Shown here in pieces: positions 1 through 8,212 of a stretch of DNA of 64,000 nt. The position numbers and the translations under genes are program-made. Below the pieces are notes generated by a model. It had not been told where the DNA came from. It saw only the letters and a program-made list of their open reading frames with translations, and did not search any database. The stretch is from CALMEC01 sp964531025 (GTDB lineage: Bacteria; Actinomycetota; Thermoleophilia; Miltoncostaeales; Miltoncostaeaceae): positions 744,001-808,000 of the forward strand of contig CAZHDY010000001.1 of assembly GCA_964531025.1 (NCBI GenBank), in the 5' to 3' direction. Within the stretch, counting starts at the first letter, position 1, and each line of letters starts with the position of its first letter.

Positions 1-912
1 CGGAACCTGGGCGAGGGCGACGAGATCGTCGTGTCGCTCATGGAGCACCACTCGAACATCGTCCCGTGGCAGATCATCGCCGGGCTCACCGGCGCGAGGG
101 TCCGCTTCTGCCCCATCACCCCGGATCACCTGCTCGACATGGACGCCCTGCGGACCCTGATCGGCCCGCGCACCAGGGTCGTGGCCATCACGCAGGTCAG
201 CAACACCCTGGGCACGATCAACCCGGTGGACGAGATCGCGACGCTGGCCCGCGAGGTCGGTGCGCTCTCCGTAGTCGACGGCGCGCAGAGCGTGCCGCAT
301 ATGCCCGTCGACTTCGCCGCGATGGGCTGCGACGTCCTGGCGTTCACGGGCCACAAGATGCTGGGTCCCACCGGCGTCGGCATCCTCGTGGCGAAGCCCG
401 AGCTCCTGGCGTCGTGGGAGCCGTTCATGGGCGGCGGCGAGATGATCGGCGACGTCACCGTCGAGGGGTCCACCTGGGCCGAGGCCCCGCGCCGCTTCGA
501 GGCCGGCACCCCTCCCATCGCCGACGTCGTCGGCCTGGGCGCGGCCGCCGAGTACCTCATGGGGATCGGCATGCAGAACGTCCGCGACCACGAGGTGGCG
601 CTCACCTCCTACGCCCTGGAGGCGCTTGCCGAGGTCCCCGGGCTCAGCGTGTACGGCCCGTCCGACCCGGCCCTTCGCGGCTGCCCCATCAGCTTCGCCC
701 TGGACGGCGTCCACCCCCACGACATCGCCCAGTTCCTGGATTCTCAGGGCGTCTGCGTGCGCGCCGGCCACCACTGCACCAAACCCCTCATGACCGACCT
801 CGGTGTCACCGCCACGGCGCGGGCCAGCACCCACGTCTACTCGAACCGCGACGACATCGACGCCCTGGTCGCCGGCCTGCACGGGTGCCGCGCGTTCTTC
901 GGGGTACAGTGA
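1..912 (+). CDS. sufS: SufS-type cysteine desulfurase (5' end cut by window)
   Basis: PLP-dependent enzyme that takes sulfur from L-cysteine as a persulfide for Fe-S cluster assembly. The frame is open from base 1, so the N-terminal part lies outside the window; the first visible residues (NLGEGDEIVV, then MEHHSN) are typical SufS. The PLP lysine lies in TGHKMLGPTGVG and the persulfide cysteine in RAGHHCTKP. The C-terminus is complete. sufU follows after 33 bp, so the two are probably cotranscribed. Class II (SufS) rather than IscS-type is inferred from the RAGHHC loop and the SufU partner. Confidence 0.95.
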   Translation, partial: RNLGEGDEIVVSLMEHHSNIVPWQIIAGLTGARVRFCPITPDHLLDMDALRTLIGPRTRVVAITQVSNTLGTINPVDEIATLAREVGALSVVDGAQSVPHMPVDFAAMGCDVLAFTGHKMLGPTGVGILVAKPELLASWEPFMGGGEMIGDVTVEGSTWAEAPRRFEAGTPPIADVVGLGAAAEYLMGIGMQNVRDHEVALTSYALEALAEVPGLSVYGPSDPALRGCPISFALDGVHPHDIAQFLDSQGVCVRAGHHCTKPLMTDLGVTATARASTHVYSNRDDIDALVAGLHGCRAFFGVQ

Positions 913-945
913 ACGTGGAGACGTCGCCGTCCAGAGGAGGTCGAG

Positions 946-1395
946 TTGGCCAGCGGTCTTGAGAGCCTCTACCAGGAGATCATCCTGGACCACTACCGCA
1001 ACCGGCGGCACCGGGGCACCCTCGAGCACCCCACCGCGGCGGTCGACCACAACAACCCGGTCTGCGGGGATGCCATCCACCTGGAGATCCTGGTGGACGA
1101 CGGCACGCTGGTGAGCGTCGCCCACACCGGCGACGGCTGCTCCATCTCGCAGGCGTCGGCGTCCATGATGGGCGAGGCCGTCACGGGCAAGTCGCTGGAC
1201 GAGGCAGCGGCGCTCATCGAGCACATGCGCGCGGTGATGAAGGGCGACGAGGCACCGGACGAGGACCGCCTCGGTGACGCGATCGCGTTGGAGGGTGTGG
1301 CCCAGTTCCCGGCGCGGGTGAAGTGTGCTCTGCTTTCATGGATGGCACTGAAGGACGCGCTTGCGACCAACGGAGGGAGCCGCAATGGCGACTGA
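946..1395 (+). CDS. sufU: SufU Fe-S assembly / zinc-dependent sulfurtransferase
   Basis: IscU-like protein of Gram-positive SUF systems that accepts persulfide sulfur from SufS. It starts at a TTG codon with an AGGAGG ribosome site just upstream. Three conserved cysteines are visible in NPVCGD, GDGCSISQAS and RVKCALLSW. The spacing between the second and third includes the insertion typical of SufU rather than IscU. The 3' end overlaps the start of the next gene by 11 nt, supporting translational coupling. Confidence 0.95.
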   Translation: MASGLESLYQEIILDHYRNRRHRGTLEHPTAAVDHNNPVCGDAIHLEILVDDGTLVSVAHTGDGCSISQASASMMGEAVTGKSLDEAAALIEHMRAVMKGDEAPDEDRLGDAIALEGVAQFPARVKCALLSWMALKDALATNGGSRNGD

Positions 1396-1696
1396 GGAAC
1401 AGATCCGCGAGGCCATGTTCGTGGTCGAGGATCCCGAGATCGGGATCAACGTCGTCGACCTCGGCCTCCTCTACGGCATCAACCAGGACGACGACGGCAA
1501 CGTCGTGCTCGACATGACGCTCACGTCGATGGGCTGTCCTCTGACCGAGAAGATCATCGAGGACTCGCAGAATGCGGTCATGCCGCTCGACGGTGTGGAG
1601 TCCGTCAACATCAACTGGGTGTGGGATCCGCCGTGGGGCCCCGACTCCATGACGGAAGAGGGCAAGCTCATGATGAAGGTCATGGGCTTTATGTAG
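1385..1696 (+). CDS. SufT/MIP18-family (DUF59) Fe-S assembly factor
   Basis: Small protein of 103 residues in the DUF59/MIP18 family, members of which help mature Fe-S proteins. The family core is visible: DPEIGINVVDLGLLYG near the N-terminus and the TSMGCPLT cysteine motif. ATG at 1385 is preferred over the in-frame codon at 1361 because GGAGGGAG lies directly upstream. The gene overlaps sufU and is followed by the HesB-type gene. The position in a suf operon supports the SufT assignment. Confidence 0.9.
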   Translation: MATEEQIREAMFVVEDPEIGINVVDLGLLYGINQDDDGNVVLDMTLTSMGCPLTEKIIEDSQNAVMPLDGVESVNINWVWDPPWGPDSMTEEGKLMMKVMGFM

Positions 1697-1738
1697 GCCG
1701 GATCCCGGTCGATCCATGATTGGAAGGAGGTTCGCGTC

Positions 1739-2176
1739 ATGACAACCAACGCCGATGCACCGCCTCCCATGACCCTGGAGGAGAAGAAGGCCGCCGCACG
1801 CGAGCGTGCGCGCGCCGCCAAGGCCGCACGCGAGGCCGGCTCCGCCCAGATCGAGCTGACCGACAGCGCCGCCGCGTACATCCGCGAGGTGGCGGAGAAG
1901 CAGGGCAAGGCCGACGGCGTCCGCGTCCGGATCCTCGCCGGCGGCTGCTCCGGGCTGGAGTACCGCATCGACCTGCTCGATCCGGACGAGCCGCCCAAGG
2001 AGGGCGAGCGCGACCTGACGACGAACGGGATCCGCCTCCTCATCGACCTGAAGAGCTCGATCTACGTGACCGGGTCGATCATCGACTACGAGCGCACCGT
2101 GATGCGCCGCGGGTTCAAGATCAACAACCCGAACGCGACGAGCACCTGCAGCTGCGGCGACAGCTTCGGGGTCTGA
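1739..2176 (+). CDS. HesB/IscA-type iron-sulfur carrier (SufA/ErpA-like)
   Basis: A-type carrier of 145 residues. The three family cysteines are present: one in AGGCSGLEY and two in the C-terminal CSCGDSF. Unlike the usual ~110-residue proteins it has a charged, Ala/Arg-rich N-terminal extension of about 35 residues. AAGGAGG precedes the ATG. It is the last gene of the sufS-sufU-sufT-like series and is convergent with the next gene. Confidence 0.93.
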   Translation: MTTNADAPPPMTLEEKKAAARERARAAKAAREAGSAQIELTDSAAAYIREVAEKQGKADGVRVRILAGGCSGLEYRIDLLDPDEPPKEGERDLTTNGIRLLIDLKSSIYVTGSIIDYERTVMRRGFKINNPNATSTCSCGDSFGV

Positions 2177-2197
2177 GGACGCCAAGGACGAGCATTG

Positions 2198-3265
2198 TCA
2201 GTGCCGCTCCCAACTCGTCCACTTCTTTTGCAGTGCCAGGAGTTCTGAGACGACGCTTGGTGCTGGCATGGTCCAGACGATGTCCGATTCGTCAGGGGTG
2301 GTGGCAAGGAGTGATTCGATGCCACCGTCAGCGATTGCGGCGGCGATCCAGAGGGCTTCCTCCATGCGAACTGAGCGATCACGATCGTCGTGAGACTCGC
2401 CCGCGCTCGAAAGAAGGAACGTAGCGGCCCAAGCGTCGGCAAGGTCGTCACCCCAAGACCAGTCTGCGAAAGCCGCCGATCCGGCACCCCAGTGGAGGTT
2501 GCGGACAGAGCCAAGGCCGAAGACCCCGATGGCATCAACAGGCGTCTGGTCCTCTGCCACGACTGGCCATGACGTACTGTCGACCTCGAACGACCCGCTG
2601 GCATCTGCTTCCTCGAAAACCCGCGATGCCGCCGCCACATAGCTGTAGAGAGCCAGCCAACGAGCCCTATCGGCTTCGTACGAACCGATGCGCCGGAGTT
2701 GGGGCGGTGGTGAGGCTGCGGGCATTCCTCGATGGTTCAGCAGTGGCAAGTGCTCCTTGATCAGAGCGCTCTCCACCTGGTTCACTTGACTGGCGGGCAG
2801 CGCGGACCAGCCCCACACAAGATGTTCGTACTGCCACGCGAGCGCCTGGTTGATCGAGAGTTGTCCAAGAGGACTCGGCCGGCTCCGGTACTTGGATGCT
2901 TGGACCTTGTAGAAGCTGCGGTGCCAGATCGGCGGCAGGATCGTGCGGCGGACACCCAGCAACTCGGCGAGTTCGAAGAACGGGTAGCAGTCCTGCTGGC
3001 CTGGTTGGCGGACATGTTCCCGCAGACGATCAAGCAGCGTCCGCGGCTTCCCCTTCGTACGGCTCGTCGGCCCCGCCTTCCCGATGTAGGCGACGACGGG
3101 AGCCGGTCCCTCGACTCCAAGCTGTTCGAGAGCCTCGTCCGTCGTGATCCACGCGGCGTACACGCCGGGCTCGCGCGGAATCGGGCAGCCGTCCCCCTTC
3201 ATATCCTCGGGACGGAGTGTCTGCATCGGCTCGGGGATCGCTACCGACGTTCGAGCTTGGCTCAT
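2198..3265 (-). CDS. GIY-YIG domain protein of unknown role
   Basis: Protein of 355 residues with an N-terminal GIY-YIG nuclease-like core: GVYAAW (about residue 34) and VVAYIGKAG (about 59), then the arginine-containing helix LLDRLREHVR and a candidate catalytic glutamate in NQVESALIKEHLPLLN. The C-terminal 170 residues resemble nothing I recognise. Base use is less GC-biased than the flanking suf genes. It sits in a small patch with a VapBC pair and an Imm26-like gene, so horizontal acquisition is plausible. Nuclease activity is inferred from the motifs only. Confidence 0.7.
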   Translation of the reverse strand: MSQARTSVAIPEPMQTLRPEDMKGDGCPIPREPGVYAAWITTDEALEQLGVEGPAPVVAYIGKAGPTSRTKGKPRTLLDRLREHVRQPGQQDCYPFFELAELLGVRRTILPPIWHRSFYKVQASKYRSRPSPLGQLSINQALAWQYEHLVWGWSALPASQVNQVESALIKEHLPLLNHRGMPAASPPPQLRRIGSYEADRARWLALYSYVAAASRVFEEADASGSFEVDSTSWPVVAEDQTPVDAIGVFGLGSVRNLHWGAGSAAFADWSWGDDLADAWAATFLLSSAGESHDDRDRSVRMEEALWIAAAIADGGIESLLATTPDESDIVWTMPAPSVVSELLALQKKWTSWERH

Positions 3266-3930
3266 CGCCTGTCAGTTCCTTTCATCGCTCGCTATGAGGG
3301 CATCGGCGTGACACCGTGCGTCCTTGACGTACCGAGCAGGCGGCCCGGAACAGGTAGCCAGCCCCTCGTAGCCCCAGCCCCGTCTGAGAAGGTCATGTTG
3401 TCTCCCGACCTCGGTACCTGTTGATGGGTGTGATGTTGCCCGAGAGCGGTCCGTCCGGTACCTCGGGGCTCGGGTCGGGGCGCCACACGCCGTCCTCGCA
3501 GAGAACGCGGCCATGACGCTTCATCTGCAGGCACGCGCAATCGCGGAAGCGTCAAGGAGGGCCAGCCCGCCCCTCGGCCCATTGTCCCAGAAAGGTCCGC
3601 GGCAACACAGTCTCGGATACGCGAGACGGTTCCCTCGCGGTCCGAAATCGAACATATTGCCATCGCGAGCTCGAACTTTTCCATCGCGAGATCGGCATTT
3701 CTTCCACCCATCCCCACCCAGATCAGCACGACCTCAGCCTCAGCCGATGAACGGCTGCCAAACACGCGACACCCGGACCGATCTGTCCATCGCCGTTCCT
3801 CGCCAGCCGGAGCTGACCGCCCGATACCCGGCTAGCGCAGACCAGCGTGACACGCGGCCGTGTTCGCATCTCGCGCATCCAGTGCTACCCTAAACGCGTT
3901 GCAGTCACTGCATGCACCAGGAGGGTAACG
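3266..3930. other. 665-bp stretch without a convincing gene
   Basis: Frames here have poor codon bias. A 43-codon minus-strand ORF (3393-3524) with a conserved-looking middle (VLCEDGVWRPDPSPE) is followed, in another frame, by a segment encoding RGWGYEGLATCSGPPARY that ends at the GIY-YIG gene. This could be a frameshifted remnant of one small gene, but I cannot show it. A 10-bp direct repeat (CCATCGCGAG) occurs near 3660 and 3680. Confidence 0.35.
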
Positions 3931-4194
3931 GTGGCGATCCTGACGGTACGCAATCTCAAGCCTGCGGTACACCAGAGACTTCGCGAACAGGCCGCCGCAA
4001 ACGGCCGCTCGATGGAGGCGGAAGCCCGGGCCATACTGGAAGCTGGCGTCGGCGACTCGCCGCCCGACCTCATCAGCGGGCTGCGCCGGTTCGCGGAGGA
4101 GACGCGGATGACGGAGGACGAACTCGCGACGGTCTTCCCCGCACGCACTTCTGAGCAGCAACGCACGATCACCTTCTCTGACGAGGGTTCGTGA
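3931..4194 (+). CDS. VapB/FitA-type antitoxin
   Basis: Antitoxin of 87 residues with an N-terminal ribbon-helix-helix of the FitA type: AILTVRNLKPAVHQRLREQA, then NGRSMEAEARAILEAG. The C-terminal half, which would clamp the toxin, ends in ITFSDEGS. The GTG at 3931 is chosen over upstream in-frame codons because GGAGGG precedes it and because RHH proteins begin this close to the strand. The stop overlaps the toxin start by 4 nt (GTGA), the usual arrangement. Such pairs autorepress through the RHH domain. Confidence 0.88.
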   Translation: MAILTVRNLKPAVHQRLREQAAANGRSMEAEARAILEAGVGDSPPDLISGLRRFAEETRMTEDELATVFPARTSEQQRTITFSDEGS

Positions 4195-4604
4195 TCATCC
4201 TCGATACGAACGTCGTCGCGGTGGCCATGGGGGCGAGCCTCGACGACACGGCCGCGGCCTGGTTTGAGGAGCAGGACGCCGGATCCATCTACATCACCGC
4301 GGTAACGCGGGCTGAAGTGCGCTACGGCATCGCCCGCCTCCCCTCCGGCCGCAGAAGACGAGCGCTTCAACGTGCGGCCGACACGTTCTTCACCGGTCAA
4401 TCCGGGAGGACATTGCCCTTCGATGCCACCGCCGCAGACGCCTACGGCAAGATCGTCGCCGACCGCGAACGGCGAGGGCGTCCCATCGGCATCGCCGACG
4501 CGCAGATCGCGGCGATCGCGCGAGCCCACGGAGCTGACATCGCCACCCGCGATATGTCCGGCTTCGAGCTCACCGGAGTAAGCGTGGTCAACCCGTTCAG
4601 CTGA
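4191..4604 (+). CDS. VapC/FitB-type PIN-domain toxin
   Basis: PIN-domain ribonuclease toxin of 137 residues. Acidic metal ligands are visible in order: ILDTNVV (Asp near residue 4), TRAEVRYGIARL (Glu about 42), and the C-terminal GIADAQIAAIA and ATRDMSGF. It starts at GTG inside the end of the antitoxin gene. Family members cleave tRNA or other RNAs; the target here cannot be told from sequence. Confidence 0.9.
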   Translation: MIILDTNVVAVAMGASLDDTAAAWFEEQDAGSIYITAVTRAEVRYGIARLPSGRRRRALQRAADTFFTGQSGRTLPFDATAADAYGKIVADRERRGRPIGIADAQIAAIARAHGADIATRDMSGFELTGVSVVNPFS

Positions 4605-5028
4605 CGCCCGGGTCTCCCGCCACGCGCCGCTCCGTCCGCTCGGGGAACCAGACCTCCGCGCGGGGCAACCCGGCGAAGGCGGGATCGTCCAGGTCGTCGA
4701 TCGGAAGCCCCCAGACCCCGGTCGGGTCGGTCACCGCGAAGCGGATGCCCCGCCGCCCAGGCTCGTCCGGATCGGCCGGCATCACGTTCCGGAGAACCGC
4801 CCACCTCTCGACGGTCGTGAAGCGGAACGACTGAATGAACGGGTCGACGAGCGTCGGCCCCGGATCGGCGGGATCGAATACGTCCGTCGTGTCGTAGCGA
4901 CGCGAATGAAGCTCGACGAGGTACCCGCCGAGCGGTGTCTCGGCCATGACACGCCCGAACACGAACCCTCCGGTGACGCGGTCCGGAACGAAGAACCCGT
5001 CACCGACGGCGACCTTCAACGAAGGCAC
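4597..5028 (-). CDS. Imm26-like immunity-family protein
   Basis: Protein of 143 residues resembling the Imm26 immunity family: LKVAVGDGFFVPD at the N-terminus, then GGFVFGRVMAE and GGYLVELHSRRYDTTDVF. The longer frame starts inside the adjacent repeat, so I place the start at GTG 5028. An ideal TTGGAGGT ribosome site lies 6 nt upstream (5033-5040) and the shortened N-terminus fits the family. No polymorphic toxin gene is adjacent. It overlaps the 3' end of the vapC-like gene by 8 nt. The family assignment is by eye. Confidence 0.6.
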   Translation of the reverse strand: MPSLKVAVGDGFFVPDRVTGGFVFGRVMAETPLGGYLVELHSRRYDTTDVFDPADPGPTLVDPFIQSFRFTTVERWAVLRNVMPADPDEPGRRGIRFAVTDPTGVWGLPIDDLDDPAFAGLPRAEVWFPERTERRVAGDPGVS

Positions 5029-5039
5029 GGCGACCTCCA

Positions 5040-5206
5040 AGATGGTTGGTTCCGCGGAAGTCGTGGCGTGGGGCACGCCCCCGGTGGCGCGGATGCGTCA
5101 CCGGGCGACTCGAACAGGCAACCAGCATGCCCTTCGGCGCCCGGCACCGCCCCGCATCGACCGGTGACCCACCCCACATCCACTCTCCCGTGGAACCAAC
5201 CATCTA
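5040..5206 (-). repeat. Interspersed CTAG-end repeat, copy A (long)
   Basis: About 167 bp with terminal inverted repeats: GATGGTTGGTTCCGCGG at the left end and CCGTGGAACCAACCATC at the right. Read on the minus strand it begins with the TAG stop of the ABM gene and ends at the ribosome site of the Imm26-like gene, so it fills that intergenic space. It holds an internal hairpin (CCGGTGGCGC, loop GGAT, GCGTCACCGG) and a segment (GAACAGGCAACCAGCATGCC) shared with copy C. No ORF with coding character is present. Confidence 0.9.
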
Positions 5207-5530
5207 GCCCAGGATCCCCTTCACGGCGTCCCCGGCCGCCACACCCTCCAGCACGAGGATGTCGGGCGGAGCGGCGTTCAGCGGTCCGGCCTTCTCGCGG
5301 AACTCCGCGAGGTGCGGCTGGCCGAGATGCTTCTCGAGCGCCTCGGAACTGGCCCACCGCTCGATGAGCGCCAGGCGGTTGGGATCGCGCACGTCGCGGT
5401 GGAGCGCGAATCGGATGCAGCCCTCCTCCTCGTGCGTCGGAGGAATGACCACCTCGCGTGCGACGGCTTCCAGTTCGTCCCTCTGCCCGTCCTTTGCCGT
5501 CATGATCGCGACGACTACCACCTCGCCCAT
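5204..5530 (-). CDS. ABM-domain (antibiotic biosynthesis monooxygenase-like) protein
   Basis: Small dimeric alpha/beta-barrel protein of 108 residues, YgiN type. Features are VVVVAIMTAKDGQRDELEAV, EGCIRFALHRDVRDPNRLALIERW and the final ILVLEGV. Start ATG 5530 has a GGGGGG run upstream; upstream in-frame codons would add an unrelated Arg-rich tail. The stop codon TAG is also the terminal TAG of repeat copy A. The substrate cannot be predicted; the family includes quinol monooxygenases and heme-degrading enzymes. Confidence 0.8.
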   Translation of the reverse strand: MGEVVVVAIMTAKDGQRDELEAVAREVVIPPTHEEEGCIRFALHRDVRDPNRLALIERWASSEALEKHLGQPHLAEFREKAGPLNAAPPDILVLEGVAAGDAVKGILG

Positions 5531-5906
5531 CGGAGCCCCCCTGTTCGAACCACGGTTCATTGGTGGGCCGATCCTAGTTATGCCTCACTCGTATCGGTGA
5601 AGTGCATTTCTGGATTTCACGCACCCGACACGAGCGTCCCGTTCATCGCTCGCGGTTCGAAGGCAGGCGGATGTGCCCGCACCTGACCGGAATCGCGGTG
5701 CGCCTCCGACCGAAGCCCCGATGTACACGGTCGTTGTCGATGAGCCACTCGTCTCACCCGTTCGGGTGAGACAGCCCTTATCGGCGACGCGTATTCCCAC
5801 AGTGGAGCGGGCGTTGAGGACGCCGCCTCGCGCACACGACGGTCGCTCCGCGGTCCCGCGGAATCAGTCATCGAAGACCGCGGATCGAGGTGACGACAGG
5901 CTGAAG
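5531..5906. other. Intergenic region with a strong palindrome
   Basis: No credible gene is present in either strand. At 5751-5772 there is a near-perfect palindrome, GTCTCACCCG, two unpaired bases, CGGGTGAGAC. It lacks a T-tract. It may be an operator or a terminator-like hairpin between the ABM gene and the chrB-like gene. Confidence 0.5.
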
Positions 5907-5920
5907 TAACGTCCGTTACA
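5907..5920 (+). promoter_or_regulatory. Candidate operator upstream of the ChrB-like gene
   Basis: Inverted repeat GTAACG-TC-CGTTAC ends 9 nt before the GTG start of the next gene. The distance suits a repressor site over the promoter/start region. ChrB-family proteins can act as regulators, so autoregulation is a possibility, but this is inference. Confidence 0.5.
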
Positions 5921-5929
5921 CTCAGATGT

Positions 5930-6499
5930 GTGACACCATCGAATGAACCCGGCTGGCTTGTCCTGATCGTCCGCCTCCCCGCGGAGCCGTCCCGATTCCG
6001 CGTCGCCGTCTGGCGCGAACTTCGAAAGCTCGGCGCGCTGTCGCTCGGGCAGGGCATGTGGGCCGTTCCCGACGTGCCGATGTTCACCGGAGGGATCGAG
6101 CGCGCCATCCGTCTGGGACGGGAAGCGAACGGCGATGTCCTCACCCTCGACGCGTCCGGGCATACGACGTCCGATTCCGAACGTCTGCAGACGCTGTTCG
6201 CCGCCGCGCGATCCGCCGACTGGACCGAGTTCCTGGCCGACTGCGACAGGTTCGACGAGGAGATCGCGAAGGAGATCCGCACCAAGAAGTTCACGCTCGC
6301 CGAGCTCGAGGAGGAAGAACAGTCGCTCGAGCGTCTCCGTCGCTGGCACAGAGATCTCACGGCGCGCGACGTCTTCGGGACGCCGGAAGCGGCACGAGCC
6401 ACGAAACGCCTCGCCGAGTGCGAGGAGGCATGCGAGCACTACTCGGAGCGCGTGTTCCGAGCGCTGCACGGGAATCCACCGGACCCTGACGAGCACTGA
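5930..6499 (+). CDS. ChrB N-terminal domain protein
   Basis: Protein of 189 residues matching the ChrB N-terminal domain: GWLVLIVRLPAEPSRFRVAV, WRELRKLGALSLGQGMWAVP, and a Glu-rich helical segment ending in CEEACEHYSERVF. ChrB proteins are linked to chromate sensing and resistance. The C-terminal (sulfurtransferase-like) ChrB domain is absent. Start GTG has no clear ribosome site, so the message may be near-leaderless. An MFS exporter gene follows within 2 nt rather than chrA. Confidence 0.8.
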   Translation: MTPSNEPGWLVLIVRLPAEPSRFRVAVWRELRKLGALSLGQGMWAVPDVPMFTGGIERAIRLGREANGDVLTLDASGHTTSDSERLQTLFAAARSADWTEFLADCDRFDEEIAKEIRTKKFTLAELEEEEQSLERLRRWHRDLTARDVFGTPEAARATKRLAECEEACEHYSERVFRALHGNPPDPDEH

Positions 6500-6500
6500 C

Positions 6501-7697
6501 ATGGAAACCTCGAACGAAAGGGGACGCCGCAGCCTCCTGTGGCCCCTCTACGCGGCCGGCTTCACGACGGCCTTCGGCGCCCATGGCATCGCCGCCAACC
6601 TCGGTGGGTTCACGGACGACGCCGTCACGTCACTCCTCGTACTCGGCGGTCTGCTGGCCGTGTACGACGGCGCGGAGGTCATCCTCAAGCCGCTCTTCGG
6701 AACGCTGGCCGACCGCATCGGCGCACGTCCCGTGCTCATCGGCGGCCTCCTCGGATTCGCCATCGCGTCGGCCTCCTTCGTCATCGTCGAGGGCAGCGCC
6801 TGGCTGTGGATCGCACGGCTCGGTCAGGGAGCCGCCGCCTCGGCGTTCTCACCATCGGCGTCGGCCATGGTCGCGCGTCTCACCCCGGCGAGCTCCCACG
6901 GCCGTGCCTTCGGGTCGTACGGATTCCACAAATCGATCGGCTACACGCTCGGTCCGGTTCTCGGGGGCGTGATCGTCTGGGCGGGTGACCTACGACTGCT
7001 GTTCGCGGTGATGGCCGTTCTCGGCCTGGCCGTCGCGATCTGGGCCGCGGTCATGGTTCCGGCGGTGCCCCCGCTTCCCAAGACGCGCCAGACCCTCGTC
7101 GACCTCGCGCGCCGGCTGACGGAACCGACTTTCCTGGGCCCCACGGCGGCGCTCGCGGCGGCCACGGCAGCGCTCTCCGTCGGAGTCGGGTTCCTCCCGG
7201 TGTCCGGACGCCTGGCCGGCCTCGGCACCGTCGCCACCGGCGCGGCGGTCTCCTTGCTCGCGGCATGTGCAGCGGTCGTCCAACCCCGCGTCGGACGCGC
7301 GTTCGATTCCGGACGCATCACCGCCCGCGGTGGTATCGCCGCCGGGCTTCTCATCGGGTCTGCCGGCCTGGCCGTCGCGATACCGGGCGGACTCATCGGA
7401 GTCCTGGCAGGTGCGGCCTTGATCGGGATCGGCACCGGAGTGATCACCCCGCTCGGCTTCGCCGTCCTCGCGTCGAGCACGCCGCCCGAACGCCTCGGTC
7501 AGACCATGGGTGCCGCCGAACTCGGACGCGAGTTGGGAGACGCCGGGGGTCCGCTGATGGTCGCCGCGCTGGCAAGCACACTGACGCTTGGAGCCGGCTA
7601 CGCGGGCCTCGCGCTCCTCCTCGCGGTGGGCGCGACCATCTCCTGGTCGGCGTCGTCGGGCATCCGCCGCGACACGCCGGCGCCGAGCGGCCGTTAG
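6501..7697 (+). CDS. MFS family exporter
   Basis: Integral membrane protein of 398 residues with about 12 hydrophobic segments and the MFS loop 2-3 signature GTLADRIGARPVLIGG. A second-half counterpart is weak (VGRAFDSGRITARGG). Start ATG lies 1 nt after the ChrB-like stop codon, so the pair is an operon. The partner suggests export of a toxic anion or metal, possibly chromate, but the substrate is not readable from sequence. Confidence 0.88.
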   Translation: METSNERGRRSLLWPLYAAGFTTAFGAHGIAANLGGFTDDAVTSLLVLGGLLAVYDGAEVILKPLFGTLADRIGARPVLIGGLLGFAIASASFVIVEGSAWLWIARLGQGAAASAFSPSASAMVARLTPASSHGRAFGSYGFHKSIGYTLGPVLGGVIVWAGDLRLLFAVMAVLGLAVAIWAAVMVPAVPPLPKTRQTLVDLARRLTEPTFLGPTAALAAATAALSVGVGFLPVSGRLAGLGTVATGAAVSLLAACAAVVQPRVGRAFDSGRITARGGIAAGLLIGSAGLAVAIPGGLIGVLAGAALIGIGTGVITPLGFAVLASSTPPERLGQTMGAAELGRELGDAGGPLMVAALASTLTLGAGYAGLALLLAVGATISWSASSGIRRDTPAPSGR

Positions 7698-7774
7698 GCT
7701 GCCGTCGAGGTCGCGACGCCGTCAGACCGGCGGGGAACCGCACGTCTCGACCGCGGCTGAGAGGAGACGACACC

Positions 7775-8212
7775 GTGAGCCCAGGCAAGGAATCGTCGAA
7801 GAAGGCTCCCGCACTGTCCCCGTCGGATACTCCGGTCGAGGTGGCACTCGACAAGGCGACCGGTCCTCGGCGCGCCGAGGCCGACGAGCTGGTCGCCCTT
7901 CTTGAGGAGATCACCGGCGAACAGCCCGTCGTGTGGGCAGGCCGTATCGTCGGGTTCGGGGAGTACGAGTACCGCTACGACAGCGGACGAAGCGGACGGG
8001 CACCGAAGATCGGATTCGCCACCGGTGCCAAGCACACCATCTACCTCGTCAACGGTTTCGCGGAACGGTGGCCCGACCTGCTGGAGAACCTGGGCGCGCA
8101 TCGCGCGAGCACCGGGTGCCTGTACCTGACCCGCCTGGCGAACGTCGATCGCGACGTGCTGCGCATCCTGCTCGAACGATCGCTCGGAGAGACCCGATCG
8201 TCGGCTACGTGA
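7775..8212 (+). CDS. DUF1801 family protein
   Basis: Protein of 145 residues with the DUF1801 pattern: R-AEADELVALLEEITGE, VVWAGRIVGFGEYEYRYDSG, GFATGAKHTIYLV, and a C-terminal helix RLANVDRDVLRILLERS. GTG 7775 is chosen because GAGGAGA lies upstream; the longer frame runs through the MFS gene. Function is unknown. The 3' end overlaps the convergent NUDIX gene by 8 nt. Confidence 0.85.
   Translation: MSPGKESSKKAPALSPSDTPVEVALDKATGPRRAEADELVALLEEITGEQPVVWAGRIVGFGEYEYRYDSGRSGRAPKIGFATGAKHTIYLVNGFAERWPDLLENLGAHRASTGCLYLTRLANVDRDVLRILLERSLGETRSSAT

Noticed and set aside
3292..3765. 157-codon minus-strand frame upstream of the GIY-YIG gene
   Set aside because: Poor codon bias and no domain; only short parts in other frames look protein-like, so I did not call it a gene.
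5029..5076. Longer N-terminus (MPHATTSAEP...) for the Imm26-like protein
   Set aside because: These codons lie in repeat copy A, and GTG 5028 has an ideal ribosome site.
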